64,000 bases of DNA, from the NCBI GenBank assembly GCA_964644695.1, contig CAZXWN010000001.1, forward strand, positions 774,390 to 838,389. The letters are read 5' to 3'. Shown here piece by piece: positions 17,975-26,453 of the stretch. The notes under the pieces are model-generated. The model made no database searches. It was not told the origin of the DNA and worked only from the letters and a program-made list of their open reading frames with translations. The translations under genes and the position numbers were made by a program. The DNA comes from CAZXWN01 sp964644695 [NCBI: uncultured bacterium]. GTDB lineage: Bacteria; UBP4; UBA4092. Positions within the stretch are counted from its first letter, which is position 1; every line of letters starts with the position of its first letter.

Positions 17975-19231
17975 TTATTCTTCCAGGCGACTTACATAAT
18001 CCAGGCATAATAATGCCGCATCCCGTATTATGTGTGTCTTCTCCCGGACAGTTATTTCTGGGTGGATATAAGGGTTACGAAAGTGCTGAAGCCGTATCAA
18101 CTGGTGAGATAATATCAAGATATCGTCATCATTATCCAACCCTTTTAAGGTTAATGGATTATTAATATCCATCTTGGCTTTGCTGGTCATTAAATTATAA
18201 TTTCTACCAAAACAAAGAATTAATACACCCATGGCTTTTAATCCATCTGGTTTGTATCGATCCTTGTGCAATATCAACTTTTCTAAAACTTGTTTGATTT
18301 TATCAACCTGAAAATCCAGTTGTTTGATTTGCTGCAACCGTAATAAATATTGTTGAAAGAATAAATCAATATTTTTCATCCGATTGTCATACAGGCCGCT
18401 GAGAATATCATAGGTACTGGCTGTTTTCAGGAATTTGGGTAATCGATGTCTAAACTTCGATTTCACTTCATTTTCAATGGCAAAGCAATAGGAAAAACCA
18501 ATATTCCGGCTGAAATCATAACCTTCAGGAACCGATTCCTGATAACGATATAGAAATTCGGCCGTACGAAGTGAATCCATGGATTCTTCCTGCAGGAATT
18601 GAAACCGTTCCAAATCACGATCAATATTGATTTCCATTCGTTCGGAAGCTTGAGTGGCCTGAACAAGGGCATTTTTGGATTCTTGAATGACAGTGGACGG
18701 TTGCAGATTGTAATAGACTTCCAATGCCTCGCCTTTTATATAAGGTGAAGAATCCTCACTCACCATCATCTCACGCAATTTAGTGAGCGCTTCCACATCC
18801 GGATTATCCATTGAACGAATCTGATCAATGATATCGAAACGTTTCCGGTTACTTTCCCTTTGATTCAACGCCTTCTTTAGAAGAGTATCCAGTGATTCAC
18901 CCTGTTTCGCCAGCTGTCCCTTGCTGAGGACTGACATTGCACCATATTCCTTCGCCAAGGCACCTTCATCAAATCCGCCTACTGCCGAAATTAGAATAAT
19001 GGGAATCAAAGGATAGTTTTGGGTTACTTGTTTGATAAGCTCCAGACCCTCGGTTCGAGTCCGCATATCCAAATCTGTTACTACCACATCTGGTTCCTGT
19101 TCAGCCATAATTTCCAAAGCATGCCGGCTGTCTTCAGCTTCCAGTACGGTGTAGTGTTTAATCTCCAGATTACGTCGGAGAGATCTCCGATACATTGGAT
19201 TATCATCTACAAGTAAAATTGTTGGGGACAT
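17975..19231 (-). CDS. Response regulator with a HEPN-like C-terminal output region
   Basis: This 418-residue protein has an N-terminal receiver (about 3-115) with acidic pair D9-D10, phospho-acceptor D53 in VVVTDLDM and Lys104. About 300 mostly helical residues follow, with no winged helix or enzyme domain that I recognise. Near the C-terminus HFRNPYIHPE holds R385-N386-x3-H390, the RNxxxH pattern of HEPN domains, and an upstream FAIENEVKSKFR helix fits the same fold. HEPN domains are often RNases or toxin and defence modules, though some are non-catalytic. The upstream same-strand histidine kinase (101-bp gap) is the likely partner. The HEPN reading rests on motif and helix pattern only. 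Confidence 0.75.
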   Translation of the reverse strand: MSPTILLVDDNPMYRRSLRRNLEIKHYTVLEAEDSRHALEIMAEQEPDVVVTDLDMRTRTEGLELIKQVTQNYPLIPIILISAVGGFDEGALAKEYGAMSVLSKGQLAKQGESLDTLLKKALNQRESNRKRFDIIDQIRSMDNPDVEALTKLREMMVSEDSSPYIKGEALEVYYNLQPSTVIQESKNALVQATQASERMEINIDRDLERFQFLQEESMDSLRTAEFLYRYQESVPEGYDFSRNIGFSYCFAIENEVKSKFRHRLPKFLKTASTYDILSGLYDNRMKNIDLFFQQYLLRLQQIKQLDFQVDKIKQVLEKLILHKDRYKPDGLKAMGVLILCFGRNYNLMTSKAKMDINNPLTLKGLDNDDDILILSHQLIRLQHFRNPYIHPEITVREKTHIIRDAALLCLDYVSRLEE

Positions 19232-19332
19232 ATTAAGTAAATACCCATTCTTTGTCGTAAGTAAATCATGCTAACACGAAGCCGAAGCCGCGTCTATATT
19301 GACTTTATTGCAGGTTGTATCAGGTAAATGAC

Positions 19333-21117
19333 CTATTTTTGCATGGGCAAACTAATTTTAAATTCAGTACCACCCTGGATTCGATTGCAGGCACTAATGG
19401 TTCCACCATGGATGGAAGCAATAATTATCTTCACCCAGGCTAACCCCAACCCGCCACTCTGCTTCTTCGTTGTATAGCCCTGTTCAAAGATATGATTTAT
19501 GCTGTCCTCATCCAGGAGAGCTCCATTTGCCGAACGCAATCCAATACCATTATCCCGTATGTAAAATATCACCGCAGTCTGCTCCGGATTCGTAGCCGCT
19601 TCTATCTCAATCTCACCATTTTCCGGGCGCGCTACAGGCAGTTTTTTGATTGCATCAAGAGCGTTGGTCAGTAAATTGAAAACAGCCAGTCGAATCAAAC
19701 GGGTGTCAACATAGACCTGTGGAATATTTTCTCCATATATCAAGGTCATCTTAATATGATACGTTGTGGAACGTTGAAACAACTCCAATAAACGGCTTAA
19801 GACAGGTTCCAGACTGACTTTCTCAAATTCAGGTTTTTCTACAAACATAAAAGATCGGTAGATTTCAATTATTTCCTGAAGCAGTTCAGTGCTATGGCCC
19901 AAACTCTCCATAGACTCCTGAAAAATAGTTTGTCTTTTTTGTTGATCCGAATCACTGGCTTCAATAGTTGAACCCGCCAACACAGTCTGAAGAGTATCCA
20001 GGTCCCATCGAATTCCAGCTAAAATATTCGTCACATCATGCCCCAAACTCCGTGCCAGATGAATACTGACCTGGGACTTCTCCTGTTCAACATATCGCCG
20101 TTGTAATTCACGCGTTTGAAGGCCCAATTGGATTTGTTGTGCAAGAGAACTTAAAGCCTGATCATCATTTATATTCCAGAGAAATCCTGTCGCAATAGGT
20201 ACATAAAGATACAACTCATCCTCATGTGTTTTTTCAATCAAAGCAATTCCTTTATCTGGCAAAGATTTTCCTTCTCTGCGGACAAGATAATCTACAGAAG
20301 GATACACTTCGCGACATAACCCTAACAAAGCCGTCAGCAATTCGTCTCGATTCATTTCTGGATTACTGATGACACAGTCATTCATCTCTTTATTTATTTT
20401 CAGGATTTGGGTGTTTCTAGCCATCCGATTGTAGGCATCCTCAAGGAGTGTCCGAGGATTTTTTATCGGCAAAGAACTGTTATCTTTAATTCCTTCCAAC
20501 TTATCAATGACCCGTCTGACAGGAAGGATAAACCACCGTAAACTCCCCACATAAATAAACACCAGTCCCAGAAGAACCGGCAAGAAACGCCAGCGATAAC
20601 GAACCACAATATCCTTCAGAGATTTAACAGACTCAGGAGAAGTATACGTAATAACAAGTTCCGCTTTATTTTCCTGCGACACATCAAATAGCACAGTATT
20701 GGTTCGGGCAAATGACCTTACAAAAAGACAGTTATCATAAGTATTCATAAGTCTTTGTTTATTGTAATTACTGACTTTCAACAAAACTTTACCATTATTT
20801 TTTGACCTGAATTCCATATCAAAAATAATGCTTTGCGGGTCATTTACAATAGCTGTGAACTGGTTTTCCATCACCTTCAAAACAGAAGATGAATCAGTCG
20901 TAAAGGCTAATAAAGCTTGTGAAGGTAAGTCTTGATTGAGAATGTAAACCTCAGTAAAAAATTGATCTTTATTCTGAATAATGAAACGATTTTTCTCATT
21001 CCGGAACGATTGTTCTGCATAGTAAAAGATAAGCCCTATCGATAAAATTAAACCGAAGGTAACTGTAATTAATAGAGAATTTTTTCGGAAAGCATGCCGG
21101 ATATTATTAAGATTCAT
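19333..21117 (-). CDS. Membrane sensor histidine kinase
   Basis: This 594-residue protein has two transmembrane segments (about 14-32 and 187-206) enclosing a 155-residue periplasmic sensor. A short HAMP-like linker, a GAF-like stretch (about 250-330) and a kinase core follow. The phospho-acceptor is His360 in SLGHDVTNI, an N box is in NLLTNALDAI, and the G boxes are DNGIGLRSA and SGGLGLAWVK. The start overlaps the end of the DUF4911-like gene by 11 bp. Order and strand indicate that it phosphorylates the receiver protein encoded just downstream. The signal is unknown. Confidence 0.88.
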   Translation of the reverse strand: MNLNNIRHAFRKNSLLITVTFGLILSIGLIFYYAEQSFRNEKNRFIIQNKDQFFTEVYILNQDLPSQALLAFTTDSSSVLKVMENQFTAIVNDPQSIIFDMEFRSKNNGKVLLKVSNYNKQRLMNTYDNCLFVRSFARTNTVLFDVSQENKAELVITYTSPESVKSLKDIVVRYRWRFLPVLLGLVFIYVGSLRWFILPVRRVIDKLEGIKDNSSLPIKNPRTLLEDAYNRMARNTQILKINKEMNDCVISNPEMNRDELLTALLGLCREVYPSVDYLVRREGKSLPDKGIALIEKTHEDELYLYVPIATGFLWNINDDQALSSLAQQIQLGLQTRELQRRYVEQEKSQVSIHLARSLGHDVTNILAGIRWDLDTLQTVLAGSTIEASDSDQQKRQTIFQESMESLGHSTELLQEIIEIYRSFMFVEKPEFEKVSLEPVLSRLLELFQRSTTYHIKMTLIYGENIPQVYVDTRLIRLAVFNLLTNALDAIKKLPVARPENGEIEIEAATNPEQTAVIFYIRDNGIGLRSANGALLDEDSINHIFEQGYTTKKQSGGLGLAWVKIIIASIHGGTISACNRIQGGTEFKISLPMQK

Positions 21118-21388
21118 TCAAAGGTTCCGGATCCAGGATCTTTAAGACGATTTCTTTTTGCAGTCCATGTAGAACTTCAAGGGTTTCCTTATAAAAATCA
21201 GGAGCAATCCACAACCGAACGATTCCTTTTTTGGGGTCTTCTGCCCGGATCAAGGCATATCCTGGATATGCCTCAAAAATCGCAGATAAATAGGCTACTT
21301 CACGAGGATTAATCAAGAGCCGTAAAGATAGAGTATCTTTAGGGGGGGGAGGTAACATTGATAAGGCTTTTTTCAGGTTTTTGGACAT
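21107..21388 (-). CDS. Small DUF4911-like protein
   Basis: This is a 93-residue protein, taking the ATG at 21388. A longer frame runs back into pilT, but 21388 is 8 bp after the pilT stop, with a GGAGG upstream. The centre reads RLLINPREVAYLSAIFEAYPGYALIR, then IAPDFYKETLEVLHGLQ, an alpha/beta pattern like DUF4911 proteins, which are often found near pilus or PilT-like genes. It lacks membrane segments and Cys. It is tightly packed between pilT and the kinase gene, which suggests one transcript and possibly a shared process. Confidence 0.7.
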   Translation of the reverse strand: MSKNLKKALSMLPPPPKDTLSLRLLINPREVAYLSAIFEAYPGYALIRAEDPKKGIVRLWIAPDFYKETLEVLHGLQKEIVLKILDPEPLNES

Positions 21389-21395
21389 CGGATGA

Positions 21396-22496
21396 TTATT
21401 CTCCTCCCTCACGGACACCTGAAGCCCGAACACCTGAGGCGATTCCCTGAATAGCCAAACGCAACTCATCGGGATTACTCGATGCGAGAATAGCTTCTTC
21501 GAAGGTAATCAAATTCGCCAGATAGAGTTTGGACAAGGCTTGATTGAACGATTGCATCCCATAATGTCCACCCTCTTCAATAAATTTACCTAAAGAAGTT
21601 GATTTTCCTTCCATTAATAGTTTCCGAATTGTAGAAGTATTAATCATAATTTCCAATGCGGGAACTCGCCCTACTCCACTGGCTCTGGGTAATAGTCGCA
21701 TGGAAACAACACCTTTTAAACATAAAGCTAATTCCATTCGGATTTGTTGATGAAGATAGGCTGGGAAATAATTGATGATACGCTCAACGGTAGTTGAAGC
21801 ATCAATAGTATGTAAGGTAGAAAGAACAAGGTGTCCTGTTTCCGCTGCTGATATGGCGGTTTGAATAGTTTCTAAATCTCTCATTTCACCAATCATGATG
21901 ACATCGGGAGCCTGTCGAACAACATGCCGCAACGCTTCTGCGAAAGACAGGGTGTCCAGTCCCACTTCACGTTGATTAATTACAGACATATTGTCTTCAT
22001 GCAGGAACTCAATGGGATCTTCAATCGTCATGATATGACAACGACGAATATTATTTATGTGGTTGATCATGGCAGCCAGAGTCGTCGATTTACCACTACC
22101 CGTAGTTCCTGTTACTAATACTAAACCACGCGTTAATTCAGCTAATTCACGAATAGTGGGTGGAAGATTCAATTCGTCAAAGGTGAAAACAGGCCGTTTG
22201 ACCAGACGCATAACCAATCCAATCAGACCCCGCTGCTTAAAAATATTTATACGAAACCGACCCACAGACTCCATTCCGAAAGCCATATCCAGTTCCATAG
22301 TCCGATGAAACCGAATTCTCTGCTCATCACTCATCAACTCGGAAGCCATCTGTTCCGACTCTTCGGCAGTTATGGGTGGCTTATTCATCGGATGGGTTTT
22401 GCCATCGATTCGTAGAATGGGGGGACGACCTACTTTTATATATAAGTCAGATGCGTTTGCCAACGCCATTTTCTTTAAAAATTCTTCAATCAACAT
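21396..22496 (-). CDS. pilT: PilT-type twitching motility ATPase
   Basis: This 366-residue hexameric ATPase drives type IV pilus retraction. It has an N-terminal PAS-like domain (1-100), Walker A GTTGSGKSTT (130-139), an Asp box, Walker B in PDVIMIGEMRD and the His box STLHTIDA. The AIRE-like motif near residue 200 is conserved. The length matches PilT/PilU; the C-terminus ends in a short GVRASGVREGGE tail. No other pilus genes are in the window. An AGGAG precedes the ATG. It is followed by the DUF4911-like gene and the kinase/receiver pair. Confidence 0.93.
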   Translation of the reverse strand: MLIEEFLKKMALANASDLYIKVGRPPILRIDGKTHPMNKPPITAEESEQMASELMSDEQRIRFHRTMELDMAFGMESVGRFRINIFKQRGLIGLVMRLVKRPVFTFDELNLPPTIRELAELTRGLVLVTGTTGSGKSTTLAAMINHINNIRRCHIMTIEDPIEFLHEDNMSVINQREVGLDTLSFAEALRHVVRQAPDVIMIGEMRDLETIQTAISAAETGHLVLSTLHTIDASTTVERIINYFPAYLHQQIRMELALCLKGVVSMRLLPRASGVGRVPALEIMINTSTIRKLLMEGKSTSLGKFIEEGGHYGMQSFNQALSKLYLANLITFEEAILASSNPDELRLAIQGIASGVRASGVREGGE

Positions 22497-22582
22497 AAGA
22501 ATCTTATCTCCTGATTCCTGAAAGTGACTACAATTAACATGTTAATATGCAATGGTTGAGGTTACAAGATAATTCGTAAATG

Positions 22583-23368
22583 TTACCTTAACATGATAAA
22601 TGATGCTAATCGGCCCGCGGAAGTGTTATCACGTCGATGAGAATAAAAATCTACCTTATTTTCATAAGTACACTGTTTCGTCATGCTTATATTTTCAGGG
22701 ATAACTCCTGATTCTATAAGTTGTATTTGATTTACTCGTGGGAGATTAAGAAGTCTGCCATTAACCACTCTATCACCAAACTCATTTTTGAATGTATCCG
22801 CCAATTCGGGACTTACTTCATAACAACGGCTACAAATCCCCGCAGCTATCCACACCCTGCAATCTTTGGCTTCTGTCCCATATTTACGGTTCATTTCATT
22901 CAGGGTTATGGCCGTAATCCGACCAAAAGATCCTTTCCAGCCTGCATGGACTGCACCAACAGCCCTTGATACCGGATCATAAATAATCACGGGAATACAA
23001 TCTGCTGTTAATATGACTAGAGGCACATTTCTTAGGTTGGTAATAAGTGCATCGGTTTGGTGGGAAAAACGTATTCCAGATTCGTAATGCTCTGCATCTA
23101 CAGATTCGACATGAGTACCATGGACTTGTCCTGCATAATAAACACTATCGAAAGAAAAACCCAGAGAAGATGACCATACAGCGCGATTCTGAAGCACAAT
23201 TTCACGATCATCTCCGGTATTAAGCCCAAGATTAAGACCTTCATACCCTCCAGTACTAAAACCACCCTTACGTGTAGATTGCCCATGAAGAATTTCTGGA
23301 TAAGAAGATAATAAAGAAGACTGTAACAGATTTATCCCGTGAGGATAATTAGTCATTAAATCTGTCAT
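22583..23368 (-). CDS. pgeF: PgeF/YfiH-family purine nucleoside phosphorylase-like protein (laccase domain)
   Basis: This 261-residue protein has the signature residues of the Cu-oxidase_4/YfiH family: LTADCIPVII and GAVHAGWKG, with Cys and His ligands, plus a late CTYENKVDFYSHRRD segment. Members act as peptidoglycan-editing factors or purine nucleoside phosphorylases with a bound metal. The start could be the second Met (23356). It follows the small membrane protein gene by 11 bp, so it is probably in the same operon. Confidence 0.9.
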   Translation of the reverse strand: MTDLMTNYPHGINLLQSSLLSSYPEILHGQSTRKGGFSTGGYEGLNLGLNTGDDREIVLQNRAVWSSSLGFSFDSVYYAGQVHGTHVESVDAEHYESGIRFSHQTDALITNLRNVPLVILTADCIPVIIYDPVSRAVGAVHAGWKGSFGRITAITLNEMNRKYGTEAKDCRVWIAAGICSRCYEVSPELADTFKNEFGDRVVNGRLLNLPRVNQIQLIESGVIPENISMTKQCTYENKVDFYSHRRDNTSAGRLASFIMLR

Positions 23369-23379
23369 GGATATAATTT

Positions 23380-23553
23380 CTAACGAGCCGTCAGGAAATA
23401 GACCACAAGTCCAATAGCCATAAAACTACCTACTAATTGGATAAATACCCATCCTGCTCTTTGAAATCCTTCACCAGACTTTCCTGGAGTAACCAGATAA
23501 ACCGTGCCTGTAATAGCAAGAACCAAGACAAAGAAGTAAAGGATATTAATCAT
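23380..23553 (-). CDS. Small membrane protein with two transmembrane segments
   Basis: This is a 57-residue protein. A longer upstream reading runs through the preceding gene, but the ATG at 23553 overlaps that gene's stop by 8 bp (ATGATTAA), a typical coupling arrangement. Two hydrophobic stretches, ILYFFVLVLAITGTVYLV and FIQLVGSFMAIGLVVYFL, flank a short GKSGEGFQRAGW loop. No family is recognised. Tight coupling to the adjacent membrane protein suggests that they act together. Confidence 0.65.
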   Translation of the reverse strand: MINILYFFVLVLAITGTVYLVTPGKSGEGFQRAGWVFIQLVGSFMAIGLVVYFLTAR

Positions 23554-24037
23554 GGTCTTGCTCTCCAGTATTCTCATAATATCCAAATCGGTAGGCATCC
23601 CAAGCATGAAATAAAACAAATACATTCAAACCGGAAGATACAACCATAAACAAAGTCCCTATTTCATACGTGGAAGCAGTAATATCCCCCTGATGCAGTC
23701 CAGGGATCATATTGATAAACGTCATTAGGACATTACCTATTCCCATAATAAAAACAAGTATATTGACCAAATTAAACTCATTAGAAGTAGTATCTAATAC
23801 AGGAAAGGCAATTTCACCTCTTAATGCCATCCCCCACAAAAACAAACCATTTAAAATCAGAAATAGAGATACCGCTCGCATCTTCTGCCTTAAAAACAAA
23901 TACCCTGAACCTGGAATAAGCCATCCACAAAGAGACATATAAAACGCATATGTTTTTTGAGATTCAGACAACACCGGCATAATCACATGTTCCGTTAAAC
24001 TATCTTGCTTATTTTCATTATTCGAATTATTCTTCAT
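23546..24037 (-). CDS. Polytopic membrane protein (DUF6677-like)
   Basis: This 163-residue protein has a polar N-terminus (1-30) and then about four hydrophobic segments. CGWLIPGSGYLFLRQKMRA (about 37-55) looks like the WLxPGxGxxYL signature of TM2/DUF6677-type membrane proteins. The gene begins 1 bp after the nucleotidyltransferase stop and overlaps the next small membrane protein, so the three are one transcription unit. The function is unknown. Confidence 0.65.
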   Translation of the reverse strand: MKNNSNNENKQDSLTEHVIMPVLSESQKTYAFYMSLCGWLIPGSGYLFLRQKMRAVSLFLILNGLFLWGMALRGEIAFPVLDTTSNEFNLVNILVFIMGIGNVLMTFINMIPGLHQGDITASTYEIGTLFMVVSSGLNVFVLFHAWDAYRFGYYENTGEQDHD

Positions 24038-24038
24038 C

Positions 24039-25013
24039 TTAATTAAAGTCTACTTCCGAACTATCTCCTACATTAAGTTTATGCATTAATCCATTCACCA
24101 TTGCATTTTCACCAACTAATGATTCATGAAGAAGGATATTCTTCACAATAGCATTCTTATTGATAATTGTATCTTTTATTATCGCATTAGATATCACAGA
24201 ATTGGCAGCAATTGATACATATGGCCCAATTACAGCATTGTGGATTGTCACTGAAGGATCAATGCAGACCGGAGGGACAATGATAGCGTCAGATGTATTA
24301 TACTTACTTGCATGCAAGTCCAGTAAGAATCGGTTCGTTTGGAGTAAAGTCTCAAGTTTTCCACAATCATACCAACCATCAACTAAAAAGGATTGAATTT
24401 TCTCTCCCCGATTTATCATTTCCTGGAAAGCATCGGTTATCTGATACTCACCCTTGGTTTTTATATTATTCTTAATTACATGTTCAAGACAGTTAAAAAG
24501 AAGTTCAGAGTTCTTTATGTAGTTAATTCCAACTATGGCTAAATCAGTTGGAGGGTTATCTGGTTTTTCCACTAATCGGCTTATGAATCCATCTTTTATT
24601 TCAACGATACCAAATCGTTTAGGATCACGTACACTCTTCACACCAATTCCACTGTACTTGCCCTTCACTACACTCTGAAGATCGGCTTTAAATATAGTGT
24701 CACCATAAATAATTAATATCGGCTTATTCTTTATAAATTCACGGGTCAAATAAACAGCATGACCTAAACCCAATAATTCTTCCTGCTTAACAAAATTCGC
24801 CCGGAATCGATAGGTTTTGGTGACATAATCTTTAATCATATCTCCCAGATAACCGATAATAAAGGTTACATCCTTAACACCTAACTCTTCCAATTCGTCC
24901 AAGATGTGACCCAAAATTGGTTTACCTGCTACATAAATCAAAGCTTTAGGTACTGTATGTGTATGTGGTTTTAAACGGGTACCGGCTCCCGCCACAGGAA
25001 TTATTGCTTGCAT
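24039..25013 (-). CDS. Sugar-1-phosphate nucleotidyltransferase (RmlA/GlmU-like)
   Basis: This 324-residue protein has an N-terminal nucleotidyltransferase domain (about 1-235) with the signature VAGAGTRLKPHTHTVPKA, the second metal/nucleotide segment (IYGDTIFKAD) and EKPDNPPTDLA. A short C-terminal left-handed beta-helix follows, with imperfect hexapeptides (IDPSVTIHNAVIGPYVSIAANS split over several rungs). It activates a hexose-1-phosphate with UTP, dTTP or similar. The substrate is not decidable without neighbours; no rml or glm genes flank it. Confidence 0.85.
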   Translation of the reverse strand: MQAIIPVAGAGTRLKPHTHTVPKALIYVAGKPILGHILDELEELGVKDVTFIIGYLGDMIKDYVTKTYRFRANFVKQEELLGLGHAVYLTREFIKNKPILIIYGDTIFKADLQSVVKGKYSGIGVKSVRDPKRFGIVEIKDGFISRLVEKPDNPPTDLAIVGINYIKNSELLFNCLEHVIKNNIKTKGEYQITDAFQEMINRGEKIQSFLVDGWYDCGKLETLLQTNRFLLDLHASKYNTSDAIIVPPVCIDPSVTIHNAVIGPYVSIAANSVISNAIIKDTIINKNAIVKNILLHESLVGENAMVNGLMHKLNVGDSSEVDFN

Positions 25014-25060
25014 AATATCTCCATTAAATTAGTTTTATCCATTTGATTACAAATGCTATA

Positions 25061-25411
25061 TCAACCTGGGGGCCATCCAAAATTACGACCACCCATCAAG
25101 TGGAGATGAATATGAAAAACTGCCTGGCCAGCGGATTCTTTACAATTAAAGACAGTTCGGAAGCCTTTATCATCAAGACCATGCTCACGAGCCAATTTAT
25201 TTGCAGTCATAAACAAATCACTCAACAACTCCCGGTCTTCCATTCCCACTTCTAAAAGAGTGGGAATATGCTTCTTAGGGATGATAAGTATATGGACTGG
25301 TGCTTGAGGATTAATATCATGAAACGCCATTATGTGATCATCTTGATAAATGATATTTGCCGGGATAGCTCCTCTGGCAATTTTACAAAAAAGACAATTA
25401 TCATCAATCAT
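25061..25411 (-). CDS. HIT-family (histidine triad) nucleotide hydrolase
   Basis: This 116-residue protein uses the ATG at 25411. An upstream in-frame ATG (25426) would bury the Shine-Dalgarno AGAGG in coding sequence. Zinc ligand Cys pair CLFCKI (6-11) and the triad HIHLHLMGG near the C-terminus, ending NFGWPPG, are typical of the HINT branch (purine nucleoside phosphoramidase). It is the first gene of the leftward run. Confidence 0.92.
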   Translation of the reverse strand: MIDDNCLFCKIARGAIPANIIYQDDHIMAFHDINPQAPVHILIIPKKHIPTLLEVGMEDRELLSDLFMTANKLAREHGLDDKGFRTVFNCKESAGQAVFHIHLHLMGGRNFGWPPG

Positions 25412-25570
25412 ATCAATTCCTCTCATCTATTCTGTCCTCAAATTTATCACGATTAACTGGTTTCTACAATGGAATAACCTGCCAAAGATCCCAGAAAACA
25501 CAGGAATGCTGGTTTATCTGCATTTATAGCATCTAACTGGTACAATTCGAAGGAATAAGGGATATTCACG

Positions 25571-25599
25571 TTGACAAGGCAGGTGTACAATGGTAATTT
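25571..25599 (+). promoter_or_regulatory. Probable sigma-70 promoter of the DUF948/YtxH pair
   Basis: A TTGACA -35 (25571-25576) is followed after 17 bp by TAATTT (25594-25599). The TTG of the -35 can be misread as a start codon of a longer frame; the ATG at 25637 is 38 bp further on. Confidence 0.5.
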
Positions 25600-25636
25600 G
25601 AAAGTGGATAACATACTTAAAGTGGGGTTATTAAAT

Positions 25637-26107
25637 ATGGTCATACAAGTCTGTCTCATTGTTTTAGCTCTAACTTTTGTAGTAATCGCAATTTATCTTA
25701 TACCATTGTTGATACAAGCAAAAAAAACTGCTGAACAAGCCCAAAAAACATTGGCTGATTTAAATGAAAGAACTAAACCATTAATAGATCAGCTCCAAGC
25801 AACTGCGGCTAAAGTAGAAAAAACTTTGGATGATGTAAACAGCCGAACCCAACCCATTCTCGAACAAGCTGAAGCTTCCATGAACGATATTCGCGTCATG
25901 ATTTCTCAAGCGAAAAATGAAGCAACAAAGATTGAATCAACGGTTGAAAACTATCGAATGTTAGCTGACCGTGGGCATCAACTGGCAAATGTGGTTTACG
26001 GCTTACTTGAAATGCCAATATTTAAAATTGCATCAAATTTAACGGCCCTACAGGCCGGATTTGGAATTTTCTTCAAATCTCTGATAAACAAAAAAAAGGA
26101 GGGATAG
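25637..26107 (+). CDS. DUF948-like membrane-anchored coiled-coil protein
   Basis: This 156-residue protein has an N-terminal transmembrane segment (residues about 3-25). A long heptad-patterned coiled coil follows (about 28-120), with Ala/Gln/Glu repeats such as QAKKTAEQAQKTL, and a short C-terminal amphipathic stretch. DUF948 proteins often pair with YtxH proteins, as here (3-bp gap). They are thought to be envelope or general-stress proteins. The start at 25637 is preferred because the longer frame begins inside the promoter. Confidence 0.75.
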   Translation: MVIQVCLIVLALTFVVIAIYLIPLLIQAKKTAEQAQKTLADLNERTKPLIDQLQATAAKVEKTLDDVNSRTQPILEQAEASMNDIRVMISQAKNEATKIESTVENYRMLADRGHQLANVVYGLLEMPIFKIASNLTALQAGFGIFFKSLINKKKEG

Positions 26108-26110
26108 ACA

Positions 26111-26404
26111 ATGGCAGATAAAGATTCTTGCGTAGGTTCACTTTTACTAGCATTTACCGCTGGAGCATTACTTGGAGCTGGAATAGCTTTATTGTATGCG
26201 CCACAATCTGGTGAAGAGACACGCCGCCTGCTTGCAGAAAAAGCAGAAGACTTGAAACGGTCCGCAAAAGATGGATTAGATCAAGGAAAAGAATACATCC
26301 GTAGCAAACGTGATCAGATCGCTGCTGCTTACGAAGCGGGACGCGATGGTTACAAAGAAGCTCAAGCTCGTGGTGTAAAAGAATCAGAGGCTCCTCTCGG
26401 TTAA
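26111..26404 (+). CDS. YtxH-domain protein
   Basis: This 97-residue protein has an N-terminal hydrophobic glycine-zipper-like segment (LLLAFTAGALLGAGIALLYAP), followed by GEETRRLLAEKAEDLK and a Lys/Asp-rich amphipathic tail. This is the classic YtxH arrangement (gas-vesicle/stress-related family of unknown biochemical role). It probably shares a transcript with the DUF948-like gene. Confidence 0.85.
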   Translation: MADKDSCVGSLLLAFTAGALLGAGIALLYAPQSGEETRRLLAEKAEDLKRSAKDGLDQGKEYIRSKRDQIAAAYEAGRDGYKEAQARGVKESEAPLG

Positions 26405-26453
26405 TTTCAGAAGAGCCCCACTAATTTAAGTTTAATGAATGTCGTGCGGGATG

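Noticed and set aside
25571-25636. Extended start (TTG at 25571) for the DUF948-like gene
   Set aside because: The TTG is part of a TTGACA -35 box and the added residues are not DUF948-like; the ATG at 25637 directly precedes the membrane anchor.
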